From positions 26,410 through 90,409 of the forward strand of contig JBDRKJ010000010.1 of assembly GCA_043814035.1 (NCBI GenBank): 64,000 bases of DNA, written 5' to 3'. Of the stretch, positions 9,696-17,800 are shown one piece after another. A program made the translations under genes and the position numbers. Every line of letters begins with the position of its first letter. Position 1 is the stretch's first letter. The DNA comes from Peribacter sp043814035 (GTDB lineage Bacteria > Patescibacteriota > Gracilibacteria > Peribacterales > Peribacteraceae). The notes beneath the pieces are model-generated. The model was not told the DNA's origin, did no database searches, and saw only the letters and a program-made list of their open reading frames with translations.

Positions 9696-10312
9696 GATTT
9701 GGTGGTGGTTTTGTGCGACTTGAGATCTTTCAGCGAGATCTCTCGGCTTACGACTTCAGAGAGGACCTCTTGAATGTGCTTCGCATCCTTGATGTTCTTG
9801 GTGTGCAGACATTCCTCCATCGTCTGAAGAATCGCCGCAGCCACAAGGCGTGGACGTGAGACGTGTTCCAGTGAAATCTTACCACCGGTCGAAACTTTTT
9901 CGATAGCAACCGTCCCGTAGCGCAGCAACGTCCCCGAGAGACCTTTGATCTCGTAGCTCACGCCCTGAATATCTGAGAAGAGGATCTTCGTAGCAGAGCG
10001 ATGGAACCACCCATGCCACTTCACGTCGATAATCGCCTGATCGGTGATCAGCCAGACATCGAGGAAGTAATCGAGGAAGTTACGGATCCACCAGATCAGA
10101 GAGAGCGTACTCGTCACCGCTACGATGTAGAAGATCATGAGAAACGGCGCGATGGCGAGAAACACCCACGATGCAATGAACGCAGTGGTGGGCCAGAATA
10201 AGTGCTTGAGCCCCAGACGCCAGTGCGTATGCACGTAATGACGCACATCTTCGTCATCCTCTAGATGCTTTGCGAAGAACCAATGATTGAGCTTGTCGAT
10301 AAACGAGTGCAC
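9692..10312 (-). CDS. Membrane protein with bacterial PH (DUF304-like) domain
   Basis: The 206-residue product has two closely spaced hydrophobic helices (about residues 38-75) and then a beta-rich segment starting WLITDQAIIDV and running through SATKILFSDIQGVSYE to GGKISLEHVSRP. This is the usual layout of small bPH_2 (YdbS-like) proteins of Patescibacteria. The start is GTG. A TACACT box lies 6 nt upstream (10,319-10,324), so the transcript would be nearly leaderless. It heads a two-gene operon with the HEPN-like protein and is divergent from lepB. A paralogous arrangement occurs at 30,473-31,048. The biochemical role is unknown. Confidence 0.8.
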   Translation of the reverse strand: MHSFIDKLNHWFFAKHLEDDEDVRHYVHTHWRLGLKHLFWPTTAFIASWVFLAIAPFLMIFYIVAVTSTLSLIWWIRNFLDYFLDVWLITDQAIIDVKWHGWFHRSATKILFSDIQGVSYEIKGLSGTLLRYGTVAIEKVSTGGKISLEHVSRPRLVAAAILQTMEECLHTKNIKDAKHIQEVLSEVVSREISLKDLKSHKTTTKS

Positions 10313-10318
10313 GGAGGA

Positions 10319-10324
10319 AGTGTA
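10319..10324 (-). promoter_or_regulatory. -10 box of the PH/HEPN-like operon
   Basis: TACACT on the minus strand ends 6 nt before the GTG at 10,312, the spacing expected if transcription starts at the start codon. Confidence 0.45.
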
Positions 10325-10369
10325 GCAAAAAATCCCAGAGAGGCCCTACACAATCCATCAGGCCTGATC

Positions 10370-10375
10370 TATACT
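10370..10375 (+). promoter_or_regulatory. -10 box of lepB
   Basis: TATACT lies 7 nt before the ATG at 10,383. A partial -35 (TACACA, 10,347-10,352) lies 17 nt upstream. No Shine-Dalgarno site is present, which is consistent with leaderless translation. Confidence 0.55.
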
Positions 10376-10382
10376 GCAGAGG

Positions 10383-11003
10383 ATGAATAAGAAGCCCGTT
10401 ACGCTATGGTTCCACTTCTTCGACATTTTGCTGAACATCGTCATTATTGTGGCGGTGGTGGCAGCAATTCGCACGTTTCTTATCTCCCCTTTTCAGGTGG
10501 AGGGGAACTCCATGATCGACACACTCGAGAACCGTCAGTACATCGTCATCAACAAGCTCGTCTACTTCATCCATACTCCCGAGCGCGGAGACATCGTGGT
10601 CTTTCGCCCACCCAACACTGATCACAACAAGTACTACGTCAAGCGTGTGATCGGACTTCCTGGTGATGAAGTCACTATTCGCAATGGTGAGATTTTCGTA
10701 CGTGCCGATAGCAATGGCGAGGCACACAAGGTCGAAGAGCCGTACTTAAACGAACGCAACCAGAACCGCACCTACGTTGGGGCGGCGGGCAGCGGCGATG
10801 AAAAACGCTACACCGTGCCTGAGGAGCACTTCTTCCTTCTGGGCGATAACCGTCTCGGCAGCCTCGATTCCCGCTCCTTCCGCAATTCGCTCAATGAGCC
10901 CACACCGTACGTTCCTGAGCAGGATATTAAGGGACGCGTATGGTTCGTGGCACTGCCTCTCGGCAAGGCTCACGCGATGGAACCCCCTGAATATGGCTTC
11001 TAA
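10383..11003 (+). CDS. lepB: Signal peptidase I
   Basis: LepB cleaves signal peptides from Sec-exported proteins at the outer face of the cytoplasmic membrane. One N-terminal membrane helix (about residues 14-34) precedes the catalytic domain. The nucleophile Ser43 is in EGNSMIDTL and the general base Lys87 in YYVKRVIGLPGDE. The GDNRLGSLDSRSF box follows near residues 153-165. The length of 206 residues is typical. It lies divergent from the PH/HEPN-like operon and just upstream of secE-nusG. It fits the heavy load of secreted giant proteins in this window. Confidence 0.95.
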   Translation: MNKKPVTLWFHFFDILLNIVIIVAVVAAIRTFLISPFQVEGNSMIDTLENRQYIVINKLVYFIHTPERGDIVVFRPPNTDHNKYYVKRVIGLPGDEVTIRNGEIFVRADSNGEAHKVEEPYLNERNQNRTYVGAAGSGDEKRYTVPEEHFFLLGDNRLGSLDSRSFRNSLNEPTPYVPEQDIKGRVWFVALPLGKAHAMEPPEYGF

Positions 11004-11007
11004 ATTC

Positions 11008-11035
11008 TTGCACAGCCCTATCGGGCCGCTATACT
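11008..11035 (+). promoter_or_regulatory. Promoter of secE-nusG
   Basis: TTGCAC (11,008-11,013) and TATACT (11,030-11,035) are separated by 16 nt, close to the sigma-70 consensus. The expected start is near 11,042, giving a ~33-nt leader that contains a CCCTGCCGGGG segment followed by six T. Confidence 0.6.
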
Positions 11036-11074
11036 GGGTTTGTCCCTGCCGGGGTTTTTTCTTCTGAAAAAGCA

Positions 11075-11266
11075 ATGTTTAAGAAGACCTCCGAATACCT
11101 CCGTGGCGCTCTAGAAGAACTCCACCATGTCCGCTGGCCCACCCGCCAGCAGGCCGTGCGTCTGTCATTGATCGTCATCGTATTCGTCTTCTGTACGTCC
11201 GTAATGTTCGGTGTTCTCGACTTCGCACTCTCGCGCGTCGTGTCTCTTCTTCTCTCACTCACGTAA
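11075..11266 (+). CDS. secE: Preprotein translocase subunit SecE
   Basis: SecE is the small essential subunit of the SecYEG channel. The 63-residue protein has the family's single-helix form: an amphipathic N terminus (FKKTSEYLRGALEELHHVRWPTRQQ) with the conserved E-L-x-x-V-x-W-P-T motif, followed by one membrane helix. It is followed after 6 nt by nusG, the nearly universal bacterial order. No Shine-Dalgarno site is visible. Confidence 0.95.
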   Translation: MFKKTSEYLRGALEELHHVRWPTRQQAVRLSLIVIVFVFCTSVMFGVLDFALSRVVSLLLSLT

Positions 11267-11272
11267 ATCTCT

Positions 11273-11818
11273 ATGGGCAAGCAAGATCCTAACGCTGGTC
11301 GTAACTGGTACGTTGTGCATACATACGCAGGATACGAAGACGCCGTACGTCAGGCGATTCTGCAGCGCGTAGAATCCTTTGGCATGCAGAATTACGTCTT
11401 TGACGTGCGCGTACCGAAAGAGAAGCAGCTCACATTCAAGAAGAACGAGCCCGTCGAGGAGGAGCGCAAGCTCTTTCCTGGTTACGTGCTCGTCGATATG
11501 ACTGTCACCGACGATAGTTGGTATCTTGTGCGCAACACACCGAACGTGACGGGTTTCGTGGGTTCGGGCAACATTCCGGTTCCCGTCACGCCCGAGGAAT
11601 TCGGCGTGATTGAGCGCAGGGTTGGCGAACAGGAGGCGAAGTACAAATCGGACTTCCAGATTGGTGATCTCGTCGTGATCATTGACGGCCCTTTCAAGAA
11701 CTACGAAGCCACCGTCTCGGCGGTCGATGTGAATAAGGGCAAGCTTACCGTGATGGTGCTCATCTTCGATCGTGAGACACCCGTCGAACTCGACTTCACA
11801 CAGGTCAAAAAGAAGTGA
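11273..11818 (+). CDS. nusG: Transcription elongation/termination factor NusG
   Basis: NusG binds RNA polymerase and couples it to Rho or ribosomes. The NGN domain starts NWYVVHTYAGYE and includes FPGYVLV and the RNTPNVTGFVG segment. The C-terminal KOW domain has FQIGDLVVIIDGPFKNYEATV. The length of 181 residues is normal. The last 11 codons (ELDFTQVKKK and stop) are duplicated 83 nt downstream at 11,867-11,902 behind a palindromic element. The copies differ only at synonymous positions within the shared coding part except the first residue (V or I). Confidence 0.96.
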   Translation: MGKQDPNAGRNWYVVHTYAGYEDAVRQAILQRVESFGMQNYVFDVRVPKEKQLTFKKNEPVEEERKLFPGYVLVDMTVTDDSWYLVRNTPNVTGFVGSGNIPVPVTPEEFGVIERRVGEQEAKYKSDFQIGDLVVIIDGPFKNYEATVSAVDVNKGKLTVMVLIFDRETPVELDFTQVKKK

Positions 11819-11844
11819 TCCTTCTGCCATTTATCTCCCACCGA

Positions 11845-11868
11845 GATCCTGAGCGAAGCCAAAGGATC
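11845..11868 (+). repeat. GAGCGNAGYSRA palindromic element (nusG)
   Basis: Arms GATCCT and AGGATC flank the loop GAGCGAAGCCAA. It is the first of six elements in the window with this loop and different complementary arms. It directly precedes the duplicated nusG tail. Confidence 0.65.
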
Positions 11869-11902
11869 GAACTCGACTTCACACAGGTGAAGAAGAAGTG
11901 AT
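11867..11902 (+). pseudogene. Duplicated 3' end of nusG
   Basis: This 36-nt segment repeats nusG 11,784-11,819 (codons for ELDFTQVKKK, stop and one further nt). It has no start or N-terminal part and is not a gene by itself. Within the codons the changes are synonymous (GTC to GTG, AAA to AAG), so this sequence was once coding. Confidence 0.7.
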
Positions 11903-11920
11903 TCCTGTTCCACATACCGA

Positions 11921-12190
11921 ATGCCCGCTCGTCACCTTCTCATTACCGGGCTTGTACAGGGAGTGTGTTTCCGTGCCGAAGCACAAACCAAGGCGAAGGA
12001 ACTGCAGCTCGCCGGATGGGCGCGCAATAACAACGACGGCACACTCGAAATACATATCGAAGGCGCGATACCCGCACTGCAGAAATTTGAACGGTGGTGC
12101 CAGCGCGGGCCGAATGGAGCGCGCATAGAAAAAGTGCAGGCGGGAGATGAGCCGGAGGATTACCTAAAAAGCTTTGACATACAGATGTAG
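11921..12190 (+). CDS. acyP: Acylphosphatase
   Basis: Acylphosphatase hydrolyses carboxyl-phosphate bonds in the cytoplasm. The 89-residue protein matches the family length. The phosphate loop is GLVQGVCFR with catalytic Arg18, and the second signature GWARNNNDGTLEIHIEG carries the catalytic Asn (about residue 38). It lies 102 nt after nusG, beyond the duplicated nusG tail, and ends 9 nt from the convergent murJ. The start ATG is the one giving the canonical N terminus. Confidence 0.93.
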   Translation: MPARHLLITGLVQGVCFRAEAQTKAKELQLAGWARNNNDGTLEIHIEGAIPALQKFERWCQRGPNGARIEKVQAGDEPEDYLKSFDIQM

Positions 12191-12199
12191 AGGCGCGCA

Positions 12200-13516
12200 T
12201 TAGAATTCCCCTTTCGCGCTCTGTGCCTCGCGTGGGAAGAGCAAGAGCAGCCCCACCATCTCGGCCGCGTGCCCCGCACAGTAGCCGAGTGCCAAACTAA
12301 AGACGCCCAGCCGCGGCGCCAGCGTCCACGAGAGAACGATAGCAATCACGCCGTTGAGCACTGTGAGCACTGCGGGAATCGTTGTGTGTTTGGTAGCGTA
12401 GAACGCCCGTGTGAAGAGATGATTGAGGCTTTCGAACGGAATAGAAAGCGCGTAGAGAGCGAGACAGGTAAAGAACACAGGAACGAACGTCGCCTTCAAG
12501 TGAATGAGCCACACTGCCACGGGTGTGAGGAAAACGAGGGCAATCGCACCGGGAATCGTGAGCAAGAGCATCCACAGAACTCCGTTCTTCAAGTACTGAC
12601 GGTAACGCGACCATTCGTTACGTGCAGCCGCTTGACTCAAAGGTGAGAAGAGCGAGAGCGCCAACGCCATGCCGGTCACACCCACCACCACGGCCTGAAA
12701 GTTACGCGCGTAGGCATTGACAGCAATTGAACCGGTGCCGAGCCCCGAGGCGATGCGGTCGAAAAAGAGGAGCTCGCCCTGCAACGCCCCCAATGCGAAC
12801 ATACGCGGGAGCATCAGCATGCCCATTTCGGTGAGGTCAGGATGCCACCACGTGATGGCAAATTTGTATCCTGCACGTACGATCGCGGCAAATCGCACCA
12901 ACACGTAGAGGAGCGCACCGCCAAGCGAGCCGACGATGGGCCCGTACGCACCAATAATCGGTGTGAGCCACACGGTGCCGACGATGGTGCCGAGCGTAAA
13001 GAGCACCGGCGTTAAGCCGTACATCCAGAAACGCTGAATAGTATTGAGGTACTGACCGAACGCATTGCCGAAGACGAAGAGAAAATTCGTAAGCAGCGCG
13101 ATGCGCCCGAAATTCACATACAGTGCGAGCGCCTCACCTTCGAACTGCGTAAGGGCGGGAGCAACCCACGGAAAAACCACTGCAAGCAACAATGCGAGAA
13201 GTCCGAAGACGAGCGCGGCTACCGTGATGACACCATTCAGCAGCTCCGACATCGACCGACGATCTTTGCGTGCTTCATAACGAGCGAGCAGGGGTACCAA
13301 GGCCACCGAGAATCCCGCCATGATCGTCACTTGAAAGAGAAGATCACTGGGTCGAAACGCCGCCACGTACACATCCACCACCGAGAGCCCGGGGAACGTG
13401 CGGTTGAGCAGGTTGTCGCGAATGAGACCGGCAAACGAGGCTGAGAACTGCGTCACCGCGAGAACTGCAGCTCCACCCAGAATACGATGCTGTGAACGCA
13501 GGGCGCTGAAGCGCAT
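12200..13516 (-). CDS. murJ: Lipid II flippase MurJ (MviN family)
   Basis: MurJ moves lipid-linked peptidoglycan precursors across the membrane. The 438-residue protein is almost entirely hydrophobic with about 12-13 membrane segments. Typical family parts are visible: the N-terminal LAVTQFSASFAGLIRDNLLNRTFPG, DVYVAAFRPSDLLF and the GFSVALVPLLARYEARK loop. It is somewhat short compared with 500-residue homologues, as is common in reduced genomes. It is consistent with the Mur ligase at 45.5 kb. A GCTAAT box lies 8 nt before the start. Confidence 0.9.
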   Translation of the reverse strand: MRFSALRSQHRILGGAAVLAVTQFSASFAGLIRDNLLNRTFPGLSVVDVYVAAFRPSDLLFQVTIMAGFSVALVPLLARYEARKDRRSMSELLNGVITVAALVFGLLALLLAVVFPWVAPALTQFEGEALALYVNFGRIALLTNFLFVFGNAFGQYLNTIQRFWMYGLTPVLFTLGTIVGTVWLTPIIGAYGPIVGSLGGALLYVLVRFAAIVRAGYKFAITWWHPDLTEMGMLMLPRMFALGALQGELLFFDRIASGLGTGSIAVNAYARNFQAVVVGVTGMALALSLFSPLSQAAARNEWSRYRQYLKNGVLWMLLLTIPGAIALVFLTPVAVWLIHLKATFVPVFFTCLALYALSIPFESLNHLFTRAFYATKHTTIPAVLTVLNGVIAIVLSWTLAPRLGVFSLALGYCAGHAAEMVGLLLLFPREAQSAKGEF

Positions 13517-13854
13517 AGAGAGAGATTAGCAAGAAAGAGCGAAAAGGTCAGCCGATCCGTTGACGATTGTCAGAGAATTCAGGATGCTCCTTCTTGAGCA
13601 GACAGCAATGGCGCGTCTGCACAAATCTCAGAGAAGAGCCTTCTGTATCATAGAAGGATTCGATGAGTGAACTCACCCATCTTGGTGGATTCTGCCAACG
13701 CAGAATCTGACGGGATGCAAGTCTCGCTCCCTCGTTCTCTCTCCTCTTCTCTGCACGAGCCTCGGAAAGTGGTTGGTTCAATCGAACATCGATGTGAACC
13801 TGAAGCAGAAGTCCCCCCTGCGAAATCCACTTTCCGGGGTTTTTTTCTGTGCGA
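13517..13854 (+). other. 338-bp gap with nested hairpins and a T-tract; possible small RNA
   Basis: No credible gene is seen. Structures: GATTCTGC/GCAGAATC (13,688-13,695 / 13,700-13,707); GGTTCA-ATCGA / TCGAT-TGAACC (13,775-13,785 / 13,789-13,800); and an enclosing stem GGAAAGTGG (13,764-13,772) / CCACTTTCC (13,827-13,835) followed by GGGG and seven T (13,840-13,846). The final part has the form of a plus-strand intrinsic terminator. I could not match tmRNA, RNase P RNA, 6S or SRP RNA signatures. Confidence 0.4.
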
Positions 13855-14646
13855 TTACTTTGCAACGTCGTCGAGCACCGCCTGCATGTACTCCATCGTA
13901 TTGATACCTTCGACGATGCGCATCGAGCGTGTCTCATTATTGAGGAATACGAATGACGGAGAGACATACACCTGTGTGTCAGTCTCTGCATAGGTCTTAT
14001 CATCAAGAACTAAATCGTAGAGCTCCCGTCCTTCAATGCATGTGCGCAGCCGCGATTCATCTACCCCCACCTGACCACCGCGCGAGACAAGCAGATCGAG
14101 TGGCAATTGACTCCCGCGCTCCTGCATGATCAGATCGAGATACGACCAGAAGGCATCGTTCCCCAATTGCTCGGCAACGCACTCCGTCGCCATGCCCGAC
14201 CGGTAGTCGTTCTCGTTGCTCGAAGCCGGATAGTGGCGGAAGATCCAGTGAATACGATCACTGTTCTTCTCGAGGAACTCGCGCATCTTTAAGTGAAAGA
14301 GCTGCGTGTAGATGCTTGTGAGTGCCGCATACTCCACCACGGCGATCTTCGTCTGCGGATCACCCAAGATGTGTTCGTCCATCTCAACATCCGTGAGAAA
14401 GAGGAAAGGACTGGGTTCAACGGGCAGTGGCTTACCACCCGTGTACTGCGCGATGTCTTCGTACTTCTTTAAAGGAGGTTGCGCGATGGGAGCAATGAGC
14501 GGCACCGGTGGCTGCTCGGGCGCAGCCCCGCGAAATTGCTCTCGACCACCCATCAACCACTCGGCAAAGAAATACCCTCCGACGAGCAGAAGCAGGCAGA
14601 GTGCGACGATAAACCAGACCTTTGTGCGATCCTGTGATTCCATCAT
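13855..14646 (-). CDS. DsbA-like thioredoxin-fold protein lacking the CxxC motif
   Basis: The 263-residue protein has an N-terminal membrane anchor (about residues 11-30), a Pro-rich linker and a DsbA/Thioredoxin_4-like domain (VVEYAALTS...FHLKMREFLEKN, IHWIFRHYP, FWSYLDLIM, VYVSPSFVFLNN). Relatives have E-Y-x-D-x-x-C-P-x-C at the active site; here it reads EYAALTSIYTQLFH, with no Cys. The cis-Pro loop (VSPSFVF) is kept. Two other Cys occur later (TECVAEQ, RTCIEG). It is probably an extracytoplasmic, redox-inactive family member, perhaps a chaperone or adaptor. A TAGGAT box lies 9 nt before the start. Confidence 0.75.
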   Translation of the reverse strand: MMESQDRTKVWFIVALCLLLLVGGYFFAEWLMGGREQFRGAAPEQPPVPLIAPIAQPPLKKYEDIAQYTGGKPLPVEPSPFLFLTDVEMDEHILGDPQTKIAVVEYAALTSIYTQLFHLKMREFLEKNSDRIHWIFRHYPASSNENDYRSGMATECVAEQLGNDAFWSYLDLIMQERGSQLPLDLLVSRGGQVGVDESRLRTCIEGRELYDLVLDDKTYAETDTQVYVSPSFVFLNNETRSMRIVEGINTMEYMQAVLDDVAK

Positions 14647-14835
14647 ACAGCGGCAATCCTACGAGATCTTGATGTGCACGCCTAGTCCCCACGGCTTGAC
14701 TGCAGAGAAACCTATCGATGAATAACATTCACATCCAACAAGGACACAAGAAAATCAATACGCAATCGAATGCAACCAATGCAAGGAAACTCATGTGCGT
14801 ACTGCAGCGGAGCACTGGTACTCTTACGCATAATC

Positions 14836-17800
14836 ATGCGACAACTGCTGGGACGCATCACCGTCGGAATTGCACTCGGCATTGTGCTGGTTCTCGTATT
14901 GCAGCAGAACGTAACCCGTCGCACAGGGCTATCAGATCTATCGGCAGAGCTTATTTCTGCATCAATGTGCCCACCAGGAACGCATGTTTTTCACTGCCTG
15001 TGCGACTGGTCAAAGATTGCAACCGAAGAAAAGATCTCAGAATTGGACGCAAAGGCACACGATGTCTACTGCTGCGCCATCACGGAAAAAACCTACCTCG
15101 ATAAGATGAACAACACTGACCCGGTCATCGCCCAGGAGGGATACAATAAGCTGATCAGTTTCTTAGAAACATGGAAAACTAAAGCTACCGATGAAGCGTC
15201 AAAAAAGCAGTTCTTTGGGGGGGGCTTCGGTAACGATCCATGCCCCGTAAGAAGTTGCGAAGCTTGCAACGCAGAGATTTACCTCATCACTGGTGGCGGG
15301 AGTGCCGGCTCGTCGGCTGATAGTACGGCGAGCGAAGGAGGAGGGAGCTCTGGAGGAGGGAGCTCTGGAGGAGGGAGTTCTGGGGGAGGGAGTTCTGGGG
15401 GGGGAGGGAGCGCTGGAGGAGGAAGTTCATCAGCAGGAGGTTCGAGTGATTCATCTGCAGACTCCAGCGATTCTTCAGATGGTTCCAGTGGCTCTTCTGC
15501 AGACTCCAGCGATTCTTCAGATGGTTCCAGTGGCTCTTCTGCAGACTCCAGTGACTCCTCAGATTCGAGTGATTCTTCTGCCGATTCCAGCGATTCTTCA
15601 GATGGTTCCAGTGGCTCTTCTGCAGACTCCAGTGACTCCTCAGATTCGAGTGATTCTTCTGCCGATTCCAGTGACTCCTCAGAAGATTCTTCTAGCAGTG
15701 AAGGCTCCTCTTCATCAGCAAACGAGTACTACGTCATCTGCGACGAGATTGATCCCAAGGGATACTGCTGTGTCATCACCGACTCACGCGATGGCAAGAA
15801 GTGTGATTCCCTCGTCAGCCCCGATACCTGCTACGGCCGTGGTGCAACGCCGGAGGAGGGAGACAACGTGCCAGGCAACTGGTATCTCGCCCAACTGAAA
15901 CAGGAAGCCGCGGGCGTTAAGGACCGCTGCAAGAGCGAAGGTGGAGGAACAGACGCAAGTGGATCGCCAAAGGAATGCACAGGCCTCTGCGGCAATGGCG
16001 AAGTGGAGGAAGGAGAAGAATGCGACGAGGGCAAAGCCAACACCGAAGACCCCAACGCACTGTTCGTCGACGAAGCCCCCGGCTGTACGGGTGAGAATTG
16101 CGGAAATACTTTGGTGAACATTTGGCGCAATATAACCAACGCACGCAAAATAGACTTTGATCCGATTCCGTGGAACGTGGGATGGGATCCGCAGGTGGAT
16201 GGAAGCAGCTGCCGTGCTGACTGTAAGATTACGAAATGTAGCCAGATCGCAAAAACAGAATCAGCCATAAAGGCTGCTAACGGTTGTGCCAAGCTGCAAA
16301 CCACAGGAGGACAGCAAGGTGCACGTCCCTCTACCACCCTCTTCGGCTCTGTACTGACCGCACAGGCTGGAGGTGGTGGTGCCGGACACGTCTGCGAACC
16401 GATGAAGAAACAGACGCTCTTTGGCACGCAGTATCTCATACCGAAAGGGGGTGTTGCCGAGGGCGCGACGCCCACTCTGGATAATGCAGAGCACCAGTTT
16501 GTCACCTGCCCAATCCAGATCGGTCGCGATACCGATTACCCGCAGTTCACAGTCGGCGGAGGGCAGGACATTGGGAAGCCTGAGGTACAAGAGGTGGAGG
16601 TGGAGGAGAATCTTGTCGGTTACTCTCCCGACTCTCCCCTGCTTGCCGACCTCGTGGCCGCTAGACCGACCCTTCTCGCTATCAATACTCTTTGCGCTCA
16701 AGAAAACCAGAATGGAGAACAATGTAACGCTAACAACTCTCCGGATCAGACTAAGACTGGTGGAGTAGGCGCTCTATGCGGATGCTACTGTTGGACAGAA
16801 ATGGATACTTCTGGAGAGCCCTGCAGGAACAAGGGCGAGTGTAAGACTGATGATTGTTACTACGTAATGGGGGAGGTAAACATAAGATGCGATGGAGATC
16901 ATGATGATAACTGCCGTGGTCCCGCTACCGATCTCCCGCTTGGACGCTGTTCCACTAAGAGGTTCTACTGGAACAATCCTCAATGCGGCCCGCGCGACGA
17001 TGGGGTTGGAATGCTCTGGTGCGTCAATCATGGCTGTATGGAACTGCCTGTACGAGAACGCAGAACCGGCGACCTGTCTGACGATACCCCCTTCCCGCCA
17101 CCGGGAAATGGTGGCATGCCCCCCGGCGGGAAGCCGCCAGGTGGCGGTGGTGGTGATCCCGGAGGAGGCGGTAGCAGTGGTGGAGGCACCAGCGGTGGAG
17201 GTGGAAGTGGTGGTAGTGGGGGAAGTAGTGTGGCCAGCAGCAGGAGTAGTATCGTCTCTCGGACCAGTGTGAGCTCCCGGAGAAGCTCTTCTAAGAAGTC
17301 TTCGAGTAAGTCTTCTGCTAAGAAACCCCCGGTCCCGGGTCAGAAGTCTTCGAGTAAAAAGTCTTCGAGTAAGTCTTCGGCCTCTAAGAGTTCTAAACCA
17401 CCTAAACCACCTGGTGGTGGTAGTAGTAAAAATAGCTTTAGTCGAAGTTCTTCTTTGAAGAGCAGTAGTTCCAGTAGTAGTTCCAGTAAAAGTGGTGGAG
17501 GAGGAGGCGGCAGCAAAAGTAGTAGCAAAAGTAGTGGTAGAAGTAGCAGTAGCAGTAGCATTGCGGAGTGCTGCAAGTACACAAGCCCCATCTACAACGC
17601 CGAGACGCAGCAGTGGTTCTGCCAGAAAGGCACGTTGCAACCTGACGGTCGGTGTCGCGACTGCAGCGCCTGCTACAGTAGCAGTAGCAAGAGTTCCTCT
17701 AGTAAGAGTTCTTCTAGCAAGAGCTCCTCTAGCCAAAGCTCCTGCGGCTCGCAGTGCTCACGCAGCTCCGCCTCGTCACGATCCGCCAGCTGCGGCAACG

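Noticed and set aside
13560..13848. tmRNA, RNase P RNA, 6S or SRP RNA in the structured gap
   Set aside because: None of the diagnostic sequences (tRNA-like ends with a tag frame, P4 core, SRP GNAR-loop domain) are visible.
13548..14006. Open frames on both strands in the 13.5-14.0 kb gap
   Set aside because: Their composition is odd, they overlap hairpins and the DsbA-like gene, and they show no recognisable motifs.
15296..15720. Regular repeats suggesting a CRISPR array
   Set aside because: The repeats are in frame, contiguous, without spacers, and encode Ser/Asp/Gly linkers.
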